Shown here: piece after piece, positions 47,003 to 58,038 of the stretch
Position numbering within the stretch: the stretch's first letter is position 1
How the letters are laid out: every line of letters begins with the position of its first letter
Source: Bryoerythrophyllum caledonicum
Taxonomy: Eukaryota; Streptophyta; Bryopsida; Pottiales; Pottiaceae
Assembly: GCA_963971425.1 (NCBI GenBank)
Contig: OZ020518.1
Coordinates: 9,961,989-10,025,988 of the forward strand
Direction: 5' to 3'
DNA length: 64,000 bases
The notes under the pieces: generated by a model
The model's database searches: none
Seen by the model: only the letters and a program-made list of their open reading frames with translations
What the model was told of the DNA's origin: nothing
Program-made: the position numbers and the translations under genes

Positions 47003-47456
47003 GGTCATAATCATATCTCTTTGCGGTCCTCTCTGCTCGGACGAGGTCCTTGACTCGGCCAAGTCCCGCTCCGCGCAGCTGCCTTCCTTTGATGACACGG
47101 TAGATGTTATTCGAATACTACTGCGGTATTTCAATGTCGGGATCTGGTCTCCTATGCGTCCAGATAGGCTCATGGAGGCGGCCCAAGTGTTGTTGCCCCC
47201 AGACATCTTATCAGATATTCTTTTTTGCTATGCCAGCAAACAGACTCGAAGGCCTAGCTATGTTAGGTTTCTCCACATCTTCAAGAAGGCCTCATTTAAT
47301 CCTAGAACTAGGCATTATTTGTGGCCTAAATGTATTGTTGTTGCAGATCTAGATCCATTCAAGAATCCTAGAAAGGCTATAGTCCATTATCTAACATATG
47401 GGAGACACCATACAGGACGAGTAGAGGGCATCTGTAAAGCACTTAAATTAGAATAG
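47003..47456 (+). CDS. Second, diverged FCP1-like exon of the palindrome element
   Basis: Starts after an acceptor (ttattcgcag, 47002) and ends with TAG at 47454. The upstream intron carries an exact palindrome at 46899. DVIRILLRYFNVGIWSPMRP and CIVVADLDPFKNPRKAIVHY align with the FNVGIWSS and LLDDSPYKA regions of FCP1-like domains. The DxDxT region would have to be on another exon and is not seen. It is probably the end of a gene, with FCP1-like similarity moderate. Confidence 0.4.
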
Positions 47457-48271
47457 TTGAATCGATTCTCCGTAGATTACACACGCCTCTTAGCAACGGC
47501 CACTCTTTATATATTGTTTGACACCTTTTTATAATGAAACAGTTTTGTACTGAACTCTTACTCTTATTTCATCCGGAGATATCCGATTGCCTGTTCTATC
47601 AATTGCGAGTAATTTATGTCCGCATCTCTGTCCCATTTTTCCCTACCACATGTTTCCCAACCACACATTTGTGATGTACATTATGTCCATCAATTTCTGT
47701 TTTCAGAAGTGGGTTCTTCTTCTGGTTTCCACTTTGATATTCACCCGGAGATATCCGGCTGCATGTTGTGGACTCTTGTATTGTCTAAATTCAAATTTGG
47801 TCGCTCTAGCCATTTCTTCCTTCATAAGTGTCATTGGCGATGCATTTAATGCTTGAAAAGTACTCTAAACTCCTCAACTTCTATGCTTCACTATCTTTTA
47901 TGAGGCACATCTCCGGATCTTTCTTTTAGTCCTTAGTCCAGAATTCACCTCATAGTCTAGAAATAGTTGAGTTCGGCATTAATTGTTATGTGTCATTGGA
48001 TTGGGCTGAACGCAAATACAAACTCTTGTAGTTGTAGTATACATTAATTCCTACACCTCGTATGCTAAATACACACAAAACATCATGCTACAATCCAAAT
48101 GTGGCTTCTCAGACCTTCAAGGATTAAAGAGGAGCCAACCCAAACTCGACAGCCATAGCTATTTTTGGAGAGTAGCAATAGATGCCTTGCCTGAGAGTTG
48201 TCCTATTTCGCTTTTTCCAAAATTTGATTTTGGTTGGCTGAATTAAACTTTGGTTGTATACAATTAAGCCA
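47457..48271. other. Right flank of the palindrome element
   Basis: Palindromes at 47573, 47745 and 47907 (half). After 47920 none is found. I searched by eye for inverted similarity to 30.64-30.78 kb and saw none. No gene is seen. Confidence 0.4.
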
Positions 48272-48622
48272 TATAAGCCCCTTCATAACCAACCAAATCC
48301 CATAACCAATGCTTGTAATAGAGGTATATTCAACCCACTTCCATCCCATTACCATCCATTCAACTCCAAATGATGAATTTTTATCACTCAAGATCCCTTG
48401 CTTTCTGTTGTTGCTTATGGGGGGCGCCTATTGGTGGCCACCCACTAAACATGGCAACACACTTTGAAAATTCAAAACCAATTCAATTTCCATCAGAAAA
48501 GTATGAAATTACTTGGGATGAAATTATATTTTTATAATGCTGTCATTGAAAAATAAATATATTCTTATCTGCTCTCTCCATATATGCACATTGCTTAACT
48601 TGTCAGTTGTGGGGGGTTTACC
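48272..48622 (-). repeat. Tourist-like MITE, family D, copy 5
   Basis: Reverse orientation. It contains cccataaccaatgcttgtaa, ggtggccacccactaaacat and the end gtggggggtttacc. It is more diverged than the 25.5-kb copy. Confidence 0.6.
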
Positions 48623-49102
48623 TTAGCCGGCTTGTCATCCTTGTCCGTTGTGGGGAGTATACCTTACTCAGCCGACTTGTCGTCCCCAAAGGGTTCAGTA
48701 AACAAGTTTCATGTAAAGATGTCAAAGTTTCTTGTGTAGATGTCATCTCATGGAGACAATTTGATGTGAGGATATTACAGGTGATATATGTGAGAATGAC
48801 ACCAAATGTGATGATACCACAATCAACATGCTACTTTTGTGAGAACTTTTGTAGCTTGATCTTGAACACTTTATATATATAACTTTATATATATATATAG
48901 AAAGGAATTTTTGTGTGTAAGTATGGGGCAAGAAATTACCCGTAAAAGCAAGCCAGAAGAAGAAAGAGAGGTCAAAATTAAGTTTTGAGGTTCATGGTGG
49001 CTCCAGTTCTAAACAGTTCTGAAAAGACAAGCTAAAATAAAGTGATGCTATGTCATGGAATATTAGATAATCACTAGAACAATCTAAAGTTTAACACTTT
49101 AA
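48623..49102. other. Spacer with a TA-rich microsatellite
   Basis: An (TA)n-like stretch lies at 48872-48900. No gene is seen. Confidence 0.3.
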
Positions 49103-49316
49103 CCCTTAAACGTCAATCGGGAACTATATATAAAAGCACATATTTTACTCTCTAATACACAAAGTTTAGCAAGACTTACACCTTTGGATTGAGGATTTTT
49201 CAACTAACATATTTCACTTGGAGGTCATTTCAATGTGTGACCCTTATCATGTTCAAATACAACACCATACGCGTAGAATATTGTGGCCATCAATGGCAGC
49301 TTGTGACTTTCAAGGG
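49103..49316 (+). mobile_element. 214-bp TTAA-flanked MITE (family G)
   Basis: TTAA at 49099-49102 and 49317-49320. The left end is CCCTTAAACGTCAATC and the right end is TTTCAAGGG. Internal words (tttggattgaggatttttca, ttatcatgttcaaatac) recur at 30.37, 54.3 and 54.95 kb. Confidence 0.65.
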
Positions 49317-49320
49317 TTAA

Positions 49321-49789
49321 GGATAATCATTGTCCTTAACAAAAGTTTCGAAAGTTTTGAGTCAAAAGTTGTTGTTTGTCACCGCCAATCAATGCACTTG
49401 GCTAAGTGCATAAATGCTTATTTACACCATTATGGTGTATTTGTATGCAGCATGTACACCTTTCTCTTAAAGCATTGATGGTCTGATGTGGGATCCCTCC
49501 AGCGGGTTGCGAAAACTCGTCCACACATACGGCATACGAATGACCCACCTACAAAAGTCAACAACAACACTTTGGAGAGCACTTTCTACGCGGAAATACG
49601 GCTTAGCCCGCATCAAATCTCCTTTCCTGCAAATTTGTCAGAATCGAGCTTAGAGTCTCACTCCATTCGCCAGAAGCGCACGGATCCATTTTCTAAAGTT
49701 TGCGGATGAGGTAGCAATGAACTATTGGTAAAGCTTTTTGCAAATCATCCTATGTGTTGGTCATTTTTGTACATTATTAACTTACAATG
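49321..49789. other. Spacer, no gene seen
   Basis: Two short plus frames (49218-49478 and 49488-49709) without family features. No repeat is recognised apart from the flanking MITE. Confidence 0.25.
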
Positions 49790-49945
49790 GAGAATGTCCA
49801 TAATTTTTGGAAAATTCAAGAGATTTGTCTAGATGATACTTATGTAATGCCAAAGTGATAATTGTGTGATGCCTAGGTGAAACCCATGTAATGTCTAGGT
49901 GATGTCCATTATGTCCTAACCACTGCGATTTAGAAAAATATTTTT
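49790..49945 (+). repeat. Family I repeat, copy 2
   Basis: Contains ttcaagagatttgtctagat and four degenerate subrepeats of the type aggtgatgcccatgtaatg, then gtcctaaccactgcgattta. Confidence 0.55.
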
Positions 49946-50821
49946 TTAAAAATGGTGAGGTACCAAAACTGACCAATATATATATAGTAGTTCAAAAGTG
50001 ACTATCTATGGGCATGTCATCTTTAAATGGTTAACCACAAACATCCAAGAGTTACTATACTACAAATTCTTCTCTTATTTCTTGTAATCACCGATTCTAG
50101 GGGACCACATTCTCAATTCACCCACTACACTAAAAATGATGTTTAGTGTATCTATACTGTATGATTTGGATGTGCTATAGTTTAATTACTTTAATGAAGA
50201 TGTTTACGGAGTGCACGACTATCTATACTACTCAAACACGTGGATCATTGTAGACATAGTTGGTAAAAATATTCATCAAGAGTAAAAACTTATTGTATAT
50301 GTAAATCAATTGATGTGGATATACTAAATTTTTTTTTAGAGTAGCAATTTTTACTTAGCTGGTCCAAAGCATCTAGAAATAATTGGCCAAGTCTTTGTCC
50401 GTGGTGTACTTCTCCAAATATAGTCCAAACTCTTTACATGTTATAGGTCGGGAGCAAAAAAACTATAACACATGTTGTGTTATAACATATAACACTGCTA
50501 AAATTGATCTCAATAATTAGTAGCATTTATATTTCACCGATCGGGTCAACTTTCATCCAATGCTTTCATCTACCATGCCCATTTCCATCCAAAACCATCA
50601 CCGTAGACCCTAAATTTTATCTTATCCAACCAATTTTACTGACGTGCACTACGTTTTATTACCTCTACTCCTATTTATTGCCCCATATTTTTCCAATTTT
50701 AAAATTATGGGGCAATAAATAAATAAAAGTCAAATTAATAAAGTAGGGAGCAAAACATGTCATAACACTTCAAATATGACACTTTATAGTGTAAATTTTT
50801 AGGGAGCGTAAATTCTAACAC
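49946..50821. other. AT-rich spacer, no gene seen
   Basis: Short frames only. The words gttataacatataacac (50480-50500) form a small AT-rich inverted motif like the one near 26150. Confidence 0.25.
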
Positions 50822-50825
50822 TTAA

Positions 50826-51747
50826 CCCCTAAATTTCTTTGACAATTTTGCACCAAAAACACTTCAAAACTGCTAGTTTAAGTGCAATGAGTAATGAGGA
50901 AACGTAAAACTTTTATTTCTGATTATAACCGTAGGATCTCAATGAAGACTTACTAAATCACATACTCACAAAATTTCATAAACTTTGACTGCACGGATTG
51001 TAAGATTATCATTTTCTTCCCTGGATTTAGTGGGTCAACAGACTTTGACTTTACTTGGTGTCAAATTTTTGCACTACTTAAGGTCTAAATTCATATCCAT
51101 CATGTTAAGCATGATATTAGCTCCTTGTACACCAATTTTTAGAGGTAGAGGTGGGGTGTAGCATATTCAAAAAAATTGTGCAAGTAATGGAGGTTCAGAA
51201 AAATGTCAATTCATGTTATATTTTTTTGTGAACTTGATATGTTTTAGAATGAGAATCCGAATGGTCAATGCCAAGGTTCACACCACGTGATGCTACGAAA
51301 AAAATAAAAAGTGAAAAATAAGAAGATCTCTAAGTTTAATGTGGAAAAGAAGAAGTTTATTAGTACCTTGCCGAACAATGTGTGGCAATGTGTGAAAATG
51401 TTTGACTTGGATTTATATGTTTTTTTTTCACTAAAGACAAGAGATTTTTTTTGAAAATATGAAATGAAATATTATCATTTGCTAGAACTCAAAATCTCAC
51501 ATTCAATAGAGTGTCCCAGTCAAAAGTTTTTGGAGTTGCCCGACGTGCCCGCTCTCTCCATTTGAACTTCAAAACCCTGTAAATTTTTCATTAAATTTTG
51601 GATTGAGGAAAAAAATAGACCTACAAAAAGCTTTTGGTAATGTCCATCTCTAGTAAAAATTTCAAAGAAAAATGTTATAAATTGACACTACAGGAACCTG
51701 CTTGAACCTTCTACAGTCCCCCGAGGGGACTCTTGGAAATTTAGGGT
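50826..51747 (+). repeat. Family F repeat, longest single copy
   Basis: Begins CCCCTAAATTTCTTTGACAA after TTAA (50822-50825) and ends near gaggggactcttggaaattt followed by aggg. The right TTAA is lost. About 920 bp, non-coding. Confidence 0.6.
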
Positions 51748-51940
51748 AGAAGAGGTAACATATAAAGAGTACGCACTGCAGTGGATACTAAACATCTAAA
51801 AAGCTTTATTATCCACTCTCAAAATCATCTACAAATGGTATCCGTGTGAAGTTTCGAGAGCCTTCTAAATTTTCCATTTATCAACTCCCCTCTCCCACCC
51901 ACTTTTTTAATATCAAATCCTCTTCACTCATTTCACAATA

Positions 51941-52667
51941 GAGTTTTCCTGAGAGTGCTTCCTGAAGGGGCAAGTCAGGAGGAATATGGTGCCAGACAAT
52001 ATGAGATGTATTAACGGAAAGAAAGAGAGCATGAGGAAATTTCATGTCGCATTTTTCTGCACCAATGAAATGCTTTGCAATCAATGTTTTTGGGCCCTAC
52101 CCCCATGCAAGCTTAAGCTCCCCCATAGTACCCTAAGTTCTCAAAGGGTTGACCAATAGTTCCCCCAAACCTTTCCCAAGCCAAGACACCATGTGCATGT
52201 GATCCTGGTTACTAACATAAGACCCTAAGATTCGGGGTACTCGGGGTTTAAACCTTGACTATCACCCCAAAATGCTAATAGGGGTTGTACACCTGAAAGT
52301 CCACTTGTTTTTTAGAAACATGGTGGTTTGGTTAACTTTGGGGTTTATTCCATAAATTATGGTCCTTTGTCAGCCAACCAACATGCTACAAGATTAATCA
52401 TCTAGGCACAATCACCGTCCAATCATAAATGCAAGGTGGCATTGGTGACTCCAAATTACTAATTTGGTTACACTAGCTTGTTCCATGCGCCTGGCCCATA
52501 AAATATGCACGGTGAGAATTTTCACCCTGCAAATATTGCCGTATTTAAATCTCACCCTACTTTGGTGAATAGAGAAAGACACAAGGTTCTTAAAGGATGT
52601 TGCACCGGGTCGTTTAGGCTGACACAAGGTAGCCACCCTTTAAAACTCAGACTTTCACGAAAACTTT
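51941..52667 (+). repeat. Family B element, copy 1
   Basis: The left end gagttttcctgagagt and right end actttcacgaaaact are an imperfect inverted repeat. The right half (atgcacggtgagaattttca, gaaagacacaaggttcttaa) matches 60.23-60.52 kb. It helps define family B in the nested block. Confidence 0.5.
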
Positions 52668-53540
52668 AATGTGTTAGATGTTTTCATGTCTGATGGGGGT
52701 GCTTTTATGACTAATGCTTGAAATGTAAGATTTCCTTGTTGAAACAAAGTTTTGTCATGTGTGTCAAAAAAAAATTAAATTTTAAATGTACATGTTAGTG
52801 TGTTAAAAGATATAATTCCACAAAATTTGGGCAATGTGAAAATACATTCAATTTGAAAATAAGGTTACCAAAACGGGCTCCATCCACCATAAACTTCAGA
52901 GTGTGTGGGGTGTGTGATGGAAGAGCAATTGCACTGTTGTGCAATAAAGTGGGCTTGGTGGAGTTTTTAGTGGCTCGGGCTTGAGAAATTGGGCCACTGT
53001 TGGGTGGCGATTGGATGATTGGACATTGGGATGTCAAATGGGGAGGAGCGCCCTAGAAAAATTGTCCTTTTGCCGGAGTTGGGTACTGTGCATTTTGACC
53101 ATTTCAAAGCAAATGTGGTTGACGTCACACGAGTGAGGAGGTTTGAGCAATGGCGGGAAACAATGGTCAAAGTGCGGGAGTGACTGGGTGCAAACAGGGA
53201 TGCAACCCGGTTAAAAATTGGTTAGAGCATCTCTACCCGGGAGACACTTGCCCGGAGTAGTCACGCGAGGACTTCTCAACTGGAGAGACCAACCAACGAT
53301 GATGCCAGACAATGTTCGCACCGGAGCCCGTGAACCATCTGTTTACTATGCACACTTTCTAGCATTCACTCACTCTCCAGAAAGGTCGCAACTTGTAGCT
53401 GTACGTGGCAGATTTGTATTCGCCAGCATAACTTGACTCTTGGACGGCAAACAAGTTCAGTATGGTGTTTGAGTTGTCCGGCCCCGCCTTCCCGGTCGAC
53501 CGAGATGCTGCGTCCGTCCCTGCGGTGGTGGAGATGCTCT
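52668..53540. other. Spacer, no gene seen
   Basis: Moderate GC at 53200-53530 with a 72-codon plus frame (53218-53436), but no recognisable domain or splice pattern. Confidence 0.25.
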
Positions 53541-53543
53541 TAA

Positions 53544-53890
53544 GGTTGGACGACCTATAACCACCAACTTAAGCTTGCTGACCTATTAATAGCGTTTGTA
53601 TACGTGGTAAGAATTTTTTTGGGAATTCAAAATAGGATTTCATGAATATTGCAATTGTCGTGACCATTTATTTCTTCATATTGAAATTGCTACAAATTTT
53701 TTAAGTGAATAGTAAGCCGTGACCCATTCTCGACATACAAAACTCTCTACTTCCACAGTAAGTTGTGCTAATGACCACTTGTGCAAGAGACTAAAAACCA
53801 AGAGCTTTGAACCTATTATAAACTGACACCCAATCATAACTGGCTTTCCTAAAATTTCAGAAATGGGGTGGGCCGCTGGTGGTTTTGGCC
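53544..53890 (-). repeat. Family H MITE-like element, copy 1
   Basis: Starts ggttggacgacctataacca after TAA. The interior (aaaataggatttcatgaata) is the inverse of the copy at 62085-62481. The right end is eroded. Confidence 0.6.
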
Positions 53891-54274
53891 CTCATAACTG
53901 TTGATTCTCGAGTTGGTGGTGGTTTTCAAAACTGTTTAGATTCTCGAGTTGTTTACAACCTTATTGACGACAAGAACGAGTGGTGCGATGGGCCTAAGGG
54001 CCAAGGCAATGCTGGGGTCAACCATTGTGCCTGCCAAACGACCAAGTCACACCCTAGGGTGCCATGAAACAATGGGCATGCTCTAGTTTACCATCTAAAC
54101 AGATCAAGGATGTAATCTTCACAATGCAATAACCTAAACCCACACCAACTATTAATTTGGCATTCTAAATCATAATAAGTCCCCACAATTAAATCATTAA
54201 CCCTTCAACACTTGCAAGGCCCTGAGGAAGTCTCTTCAATACATAACTTCCCTACTAACATAGTTTGGTGTGTA
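53891..54274. other. Spacer, no gene seen
   Basis: A 62-codon frame at 53879-54067 has no features. No repeat is recognised. Confidence 0.2.
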
Positions 54275-54501
54275 ACCCTTAAACATCAGAAGGTGCCGCT
54301 GGTGGCGACAATATTCTACATGTATAATGTGGTATTTGAACATGATAAGGTTGAGATATTGAAATGACCTCCAAATGAAAGATGTTAGTTGAAGAATTTT
54401 CAATCCAAAGGTGTCAATCTTGCTAGACTTTAGTACTTTTTTGGTATTCTACAGAGTAAAATACATCCATGTATACACGGTTCGTGAGTGACGTTTTAGG
54501 A
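54275..54501 (-). repeat. Family G TTAA-type MITE
   Basis: Right flank TTAA at 54502; the left flank is GTAA. Contains gaacatgataaggttgagat and gacctccaaatgaaagatgt, inverse to 49103-49316. Confidence 0.55.
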
Positions 54502-55487
54502 TTAAAGGTTAATCATAGCACAAGTGTAAGTGGATGGGTATACTATTTACCCCATTTTGCCATTCTCTTCACCACACGTCTCCATCCAGCTTACTTCTAG
54601 AATTTTAGGGTTTATTCTTGATACAAACTGCTAGAAAAATTATGCTATCAAGATCATCATAATAAAATTATCCTATTGAGATCACCAAAAACAGTCCATC
54701 CGGCACAAACGTAGTTGGGCGTCAAAGGATTGACTCTTAAAGGTATGAGAAGCTAAATTTGGGTTGCAATTTGATGATTTTGTGTATTTGACATACAAGG
54801 TGTAAGAATTGATGTTACAGTAGTTACAAAAATTTCTATTTATGTTGAGCCCAATCCAATGATACATGGCACTTCAAATATTGATCATTATTGCACCTAT
54901 TATATGTTTTAAAAGCTGTAAAATGGTAATGTATTCTACATGTATGATAATATAGTTGAAGATGATAAGGTTCACTTATTGAAATGACCTCTAAGTGAAA
55001 GATGTTAGTTAAAGAATCTTCAATTCAAAGGTGTATGTCTTGCTAAATTTTAATACATTTTTTTACTCTAAGAGAAAAATATGTGACTGTAGAAATGGTC
55101 CTCCAAGTGACCTTTAAGAATTAATACCTTCAAAAAATAATAAAATAAAAACACCTTAACCCTTAAATGCCAAGTTGGTCGTTTATTGGTCAATTTGGGT
55201 ACATTTCTGGTTATAGCTCCTGTAAGTTGGATGCACTTTTTTTGGTCGGAATATGTCTAGCACTAGTGAATATCCTTCAAATGGAACAATTCCCATGTAC
55301 AGTACATTGGTGCAAGCATTGGAGAGCTAAAATGATTTATGTGAAGTGGGGGCAATGTGAAACGTATACAATGTGTAAATGTTGTATATTATCTACTAGT
55401 TGTTGTGCATGATCTATTGCACCCGCGGATTCTCCCGAACCTTGTGAAGACCTCCAACATTAAAGGGTTAAGTTTGCACTTGATATT
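54502..55487. repeat. Spacer with further family G debris
   Basis: 54930-55090 is another reversed family G core (gatgataaggttcacttatt, gacctctaagtgaaagatgt). 55155-55470 has TTAA/CCCTTAAA-type ends (taacccttaaatgcc; taaagggttaag). No gene is seen. Confidence 0.4.
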
Positions 55488-55945
55488 AGGAGTGGTATTA
55501 GCAAATGAATCTAGTCTAAAGTTGCACCTATGTTCATTTTGCTCCACTCCCACCAACATATGACCCCCCCATAGACACATCCATACATTGCCTACGACTT
55601 CACACTATAATTCGTCTTCAACCACCGTGAACTTTTTCAAAACCTCCTAGTAACCAAACTCACAACTTTGTATCCACCTCCATCTCATCACCGACAAAGT
55701 GGACCTAGAGGGTGATACTTACCCTCTCCATTGGCCCATGCCCACTAATTACTTTCAATAGTGTGTACCCTCGCAAGATGGCAGTAGTTCTCTTACACTT
55801 ATCCTTGTCATATGGACATTGACATAGTGACGGGAACGAACAAACACTTTATTCATGCCAACCCCTTTTCAGAGGTCGGAGTTCTTACTACCGTAGTACT
55901 TCATTTTGCAAACAACACTCTAACACTAAGTGTGAACAGTCCTTA
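55488..55945 (+). repeat. Family J repeat, copy 2, expanded
   Basis: Left part ggagtggtattagcaaatga matches 16878. The right part aagtgtgaacagtccttagg matches the end of that copy. About 370 bp of unrelated sequence lie between. Confidence 0.4.
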
Positions 55946-56607
55946 GGATCACACTAAAACAGAATTGCCAAAAAAATGATTGTGGTTGGTTTCAACTTTT
56001 TGGAGATTCCTCACACCACAATGCAACTGTTGCATGCACAGCAGTGTCACTTTTGACTAACGGTTTCGGTAACTAAAATCTACCCCGTACAAGTGTGAGT
56101 TTCAAAACATCGTGATGCTCAACTCAAAGAGTAATGCCAAGTGGATGAGTACCATAGTGATTCATGACATGATCTAATTTATACTTTTGACTAAGGTATC
56201 CAGCCCATCACCACCACCTTCTTATCACTGCCACTCTAACTTAAGGTAGAGGCACCCAATTTTGATCACTTCATTTTGGGGACTCAAATGACATTAGAGT
56301 TTTCCTGAAAGTACTAGGCATGGAGACCCACAATTAGGCCCTCTTTACACTAGAGGCGAGAAGCCGTGGAGAAAACCTCACAAGGGCCATAGCTCATCCT
56401 TGAGAAGCCAACCTTTGACCTTGACGGCCTTTGGATATAGTGTAAAGTGAGAAGGGGCCACAAAATAAAGTGCTGATTTTTTAATATATTTTCTAACATA
56501 GGGTTGATTGTAACTTCCACTACACTACCTCCCATTTCCACCCCAAGACCGGTTTTGTCTTTCTAGTTGTTGGTGGTTCTTTTGCTTCTTTCTTTCTCGT
56601 TTTTGCC

Positions 56608-58038
56608 TTGTTTATTGAAATTTCAGCACTATGGAGGAAGAAGCTTGTGGTGATGATGGTCTTGTATTGGTGTTTCTACATGATTATGCAGCATGTTAAC
56701 AACATGCAAGCTTTGATTTTACAAGGTGAGTGGACGAATGTTGCAATTTTCAGCATTTGCCTTCAAAGTTTAGGATTTAGAGATCGAACCATTTGGAGTG
56801 TTGAGAGGCAATCTGGCTTTGTAGACCGGTATTTGTTGGGTTCATTTACGGAGAACATGTTCAAGGAAAGGACCCGTGTCTCGCATGCTACATTCAGATT
56901 TTTATGTGAGAAACTAGGTCCGTTTTTGAAAAAACAACAAACTCGTTTGAGAAGACCAATTTCTGTAGAAGAGAGAGTTGCAATGTCTTTAGCTGGACTT
57001 GGTACAGGAGATGGGTTGCGTATGGTTGGAGAAGTGTATGGAGTTGCGGAATGTACAATTTCAGGAATTGTGAGGGAATTTTCTAAAATGGTTAGACTAC
57101 ATTTGCAAAAGATTTTCATTCAAATTCCAAATGAAAACAAACTTAGAGTTTTGGCTAAAGAGTTTGAGAGGTTGCATAATATACCTTACATTATAGGAGC
57201 CATAGATGGTTCACACATTCCTGTGCTAGCTCCAGTTATTGGTGGAGAGGATTACTACTGCCGCAAATCTTTTCATTCAGCTATGTTGCAAGGAATTGTT
57301 GATACAAATTGCATTTTTTGGGATTACGAGTTTGGGTGGGCGGGAAGCTTGCATGATTGGACTGTTTTTCAACAAACCAAGGTTGGAAGAGCTTGTATGG
57401 AAGGGAAATTCCTACCATACAAATTGATTGGAGATGCGGCGTATCCGGTGCGGCCTTCGATGTATTGTCCATTCAAAGGTACTTATGATGGACTGGAATC
57501 TTACAAGGCACATTGGAATTTTATCCAATCTTCAACGCGAATGTGTGTGGAGCGTGCATTCGGGATTTTGAAGGGCAGATGGAGAATAATTCAAAAGAGA
57601 GCGGATGCTCCTTTACGATCAATGGCAAATATTGTGTCAACTTGTATTGTCTTGCATAATTTATGCATCATCACGAAGGACAAGTTTGATGCAATATGGA
57701 TTGAAGAAGCCAAGGTTGAATTGAAGAAACGGTTTGAAGATGGCACGGTGAAGGGAGGGCAAGTCCTACGAGGGCAACGAGCTTCTATTGAAGAGGTAAA
57801 ACCTCGGATTTTGAAATCTGGTATAAAAAGAACATTTCAGAATTATGAGATAGAAGAAGTAGATGCAGAAGAGGAAGCTTTTTTGATAAAACAAGATGAA
57901 AAAGATGTTGATTTATTGAGAGAAGCTACTATGGCTTATGAATCCATTGCAAAAACTTTGTGGGAATACAATTTGTCAAAGGAGTCGACTATTCAATTTT
58001 CAGAATCAAGTAGTGATTATGAAGCTATGGAAGAATAG
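56608..58038 (+). CDS. PIF/Harbinger transposase (HARBI1-like, DDE)
   Basis: 476 codons without a stop. Catalytic residues by position are D200 (IIGAIDGSHIP), D276 (LIGDAAYPV) and E315 (RMCVERAFGILKGRWR). A helix-turn-helix-like region lies at about 120-160 (EERVAMSLAGLGTGDGLRMV). C-terminal residues 390-476 are charged. The first 50 residues are doubtful: another frame from ATG at 56630 (MEEEACGDDG) looks more like a native start and would need an intron or frame change near 56690. Known role: cuts and joins element ends at TWA targets with help of the Myb/SANT-like partner. The stop codon abuts the partner gene's stop. Confidence 0.9.
   Translation: MFIEISALWRKKLVVMMVLYWCFYMIMQHVNNMQALILQGEWTNVAIFSICLQSLGFRDRTIWSVERQSGFVDRYLLGSFTENMFKERTRVSHATFRFLCEKLGPFLKKQQTRLRRPISVEERVAMSLAGLGTGDGLRMVGEVYGVAECTISGIVREFSKMVRLHLQKIFIQIPNENKLRVLAKEFERLHNIPYIIGAIDGSHIPVLAPVIGGEDYYCRKSFHSAMLQGIVDTNCIFWDYEFGWAGSLHDWTVFQQTKVGRACMEGKFLPYKLIGDAAYPVRPSMYCPFKGTYDGLESYKAHWNFIQSSTRMCVERAFGILKGRWRIIQKRADAPLRSMANIVSTCIVLHNLCIITKDKFDAIWIEEAKVELKKRFEDGTVKGGQVLRGQRASIEEVKPRILKSGIKRTFQNYEIEEVDAEEEAFLIKQDEKDVDLLREATMAYESIAKTLWEYNLSKESTIQFSESSSDYEAMEE

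Larger units (their letters stand above)
30784..47916. mobile_element. Large palindrome-bearing element with divergent genes (candidate DNA transposon)
   Basis: Defined by the span of about 27 copies or near-copies of CCGGAGATCTCCGG. Copies start at 30784, 30973, 32065, 32171, 32250, 32457, 34620, 35607, 36134, 36232, 36302, 36417, 40937, 40988, 41065, 41151, 41240, 41316, 41387, 43038, 44787, 44899, 45317, 46899, 47573, 47745 and 47907. Seven are exact. Inside are a minus-strand DUF7869-type gene, a minus-strand acidic-protein gene, a plus-strand multi-exon gene and FCP1-like blocks. I could not identify terminal inverted repeats or a target duplication, so the true ends are unknown and may extend 100-300 bp beyond. 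A central palindrome-free stretch (36.45-40.9 kb) holds later insertions. Confidence 0.55.
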
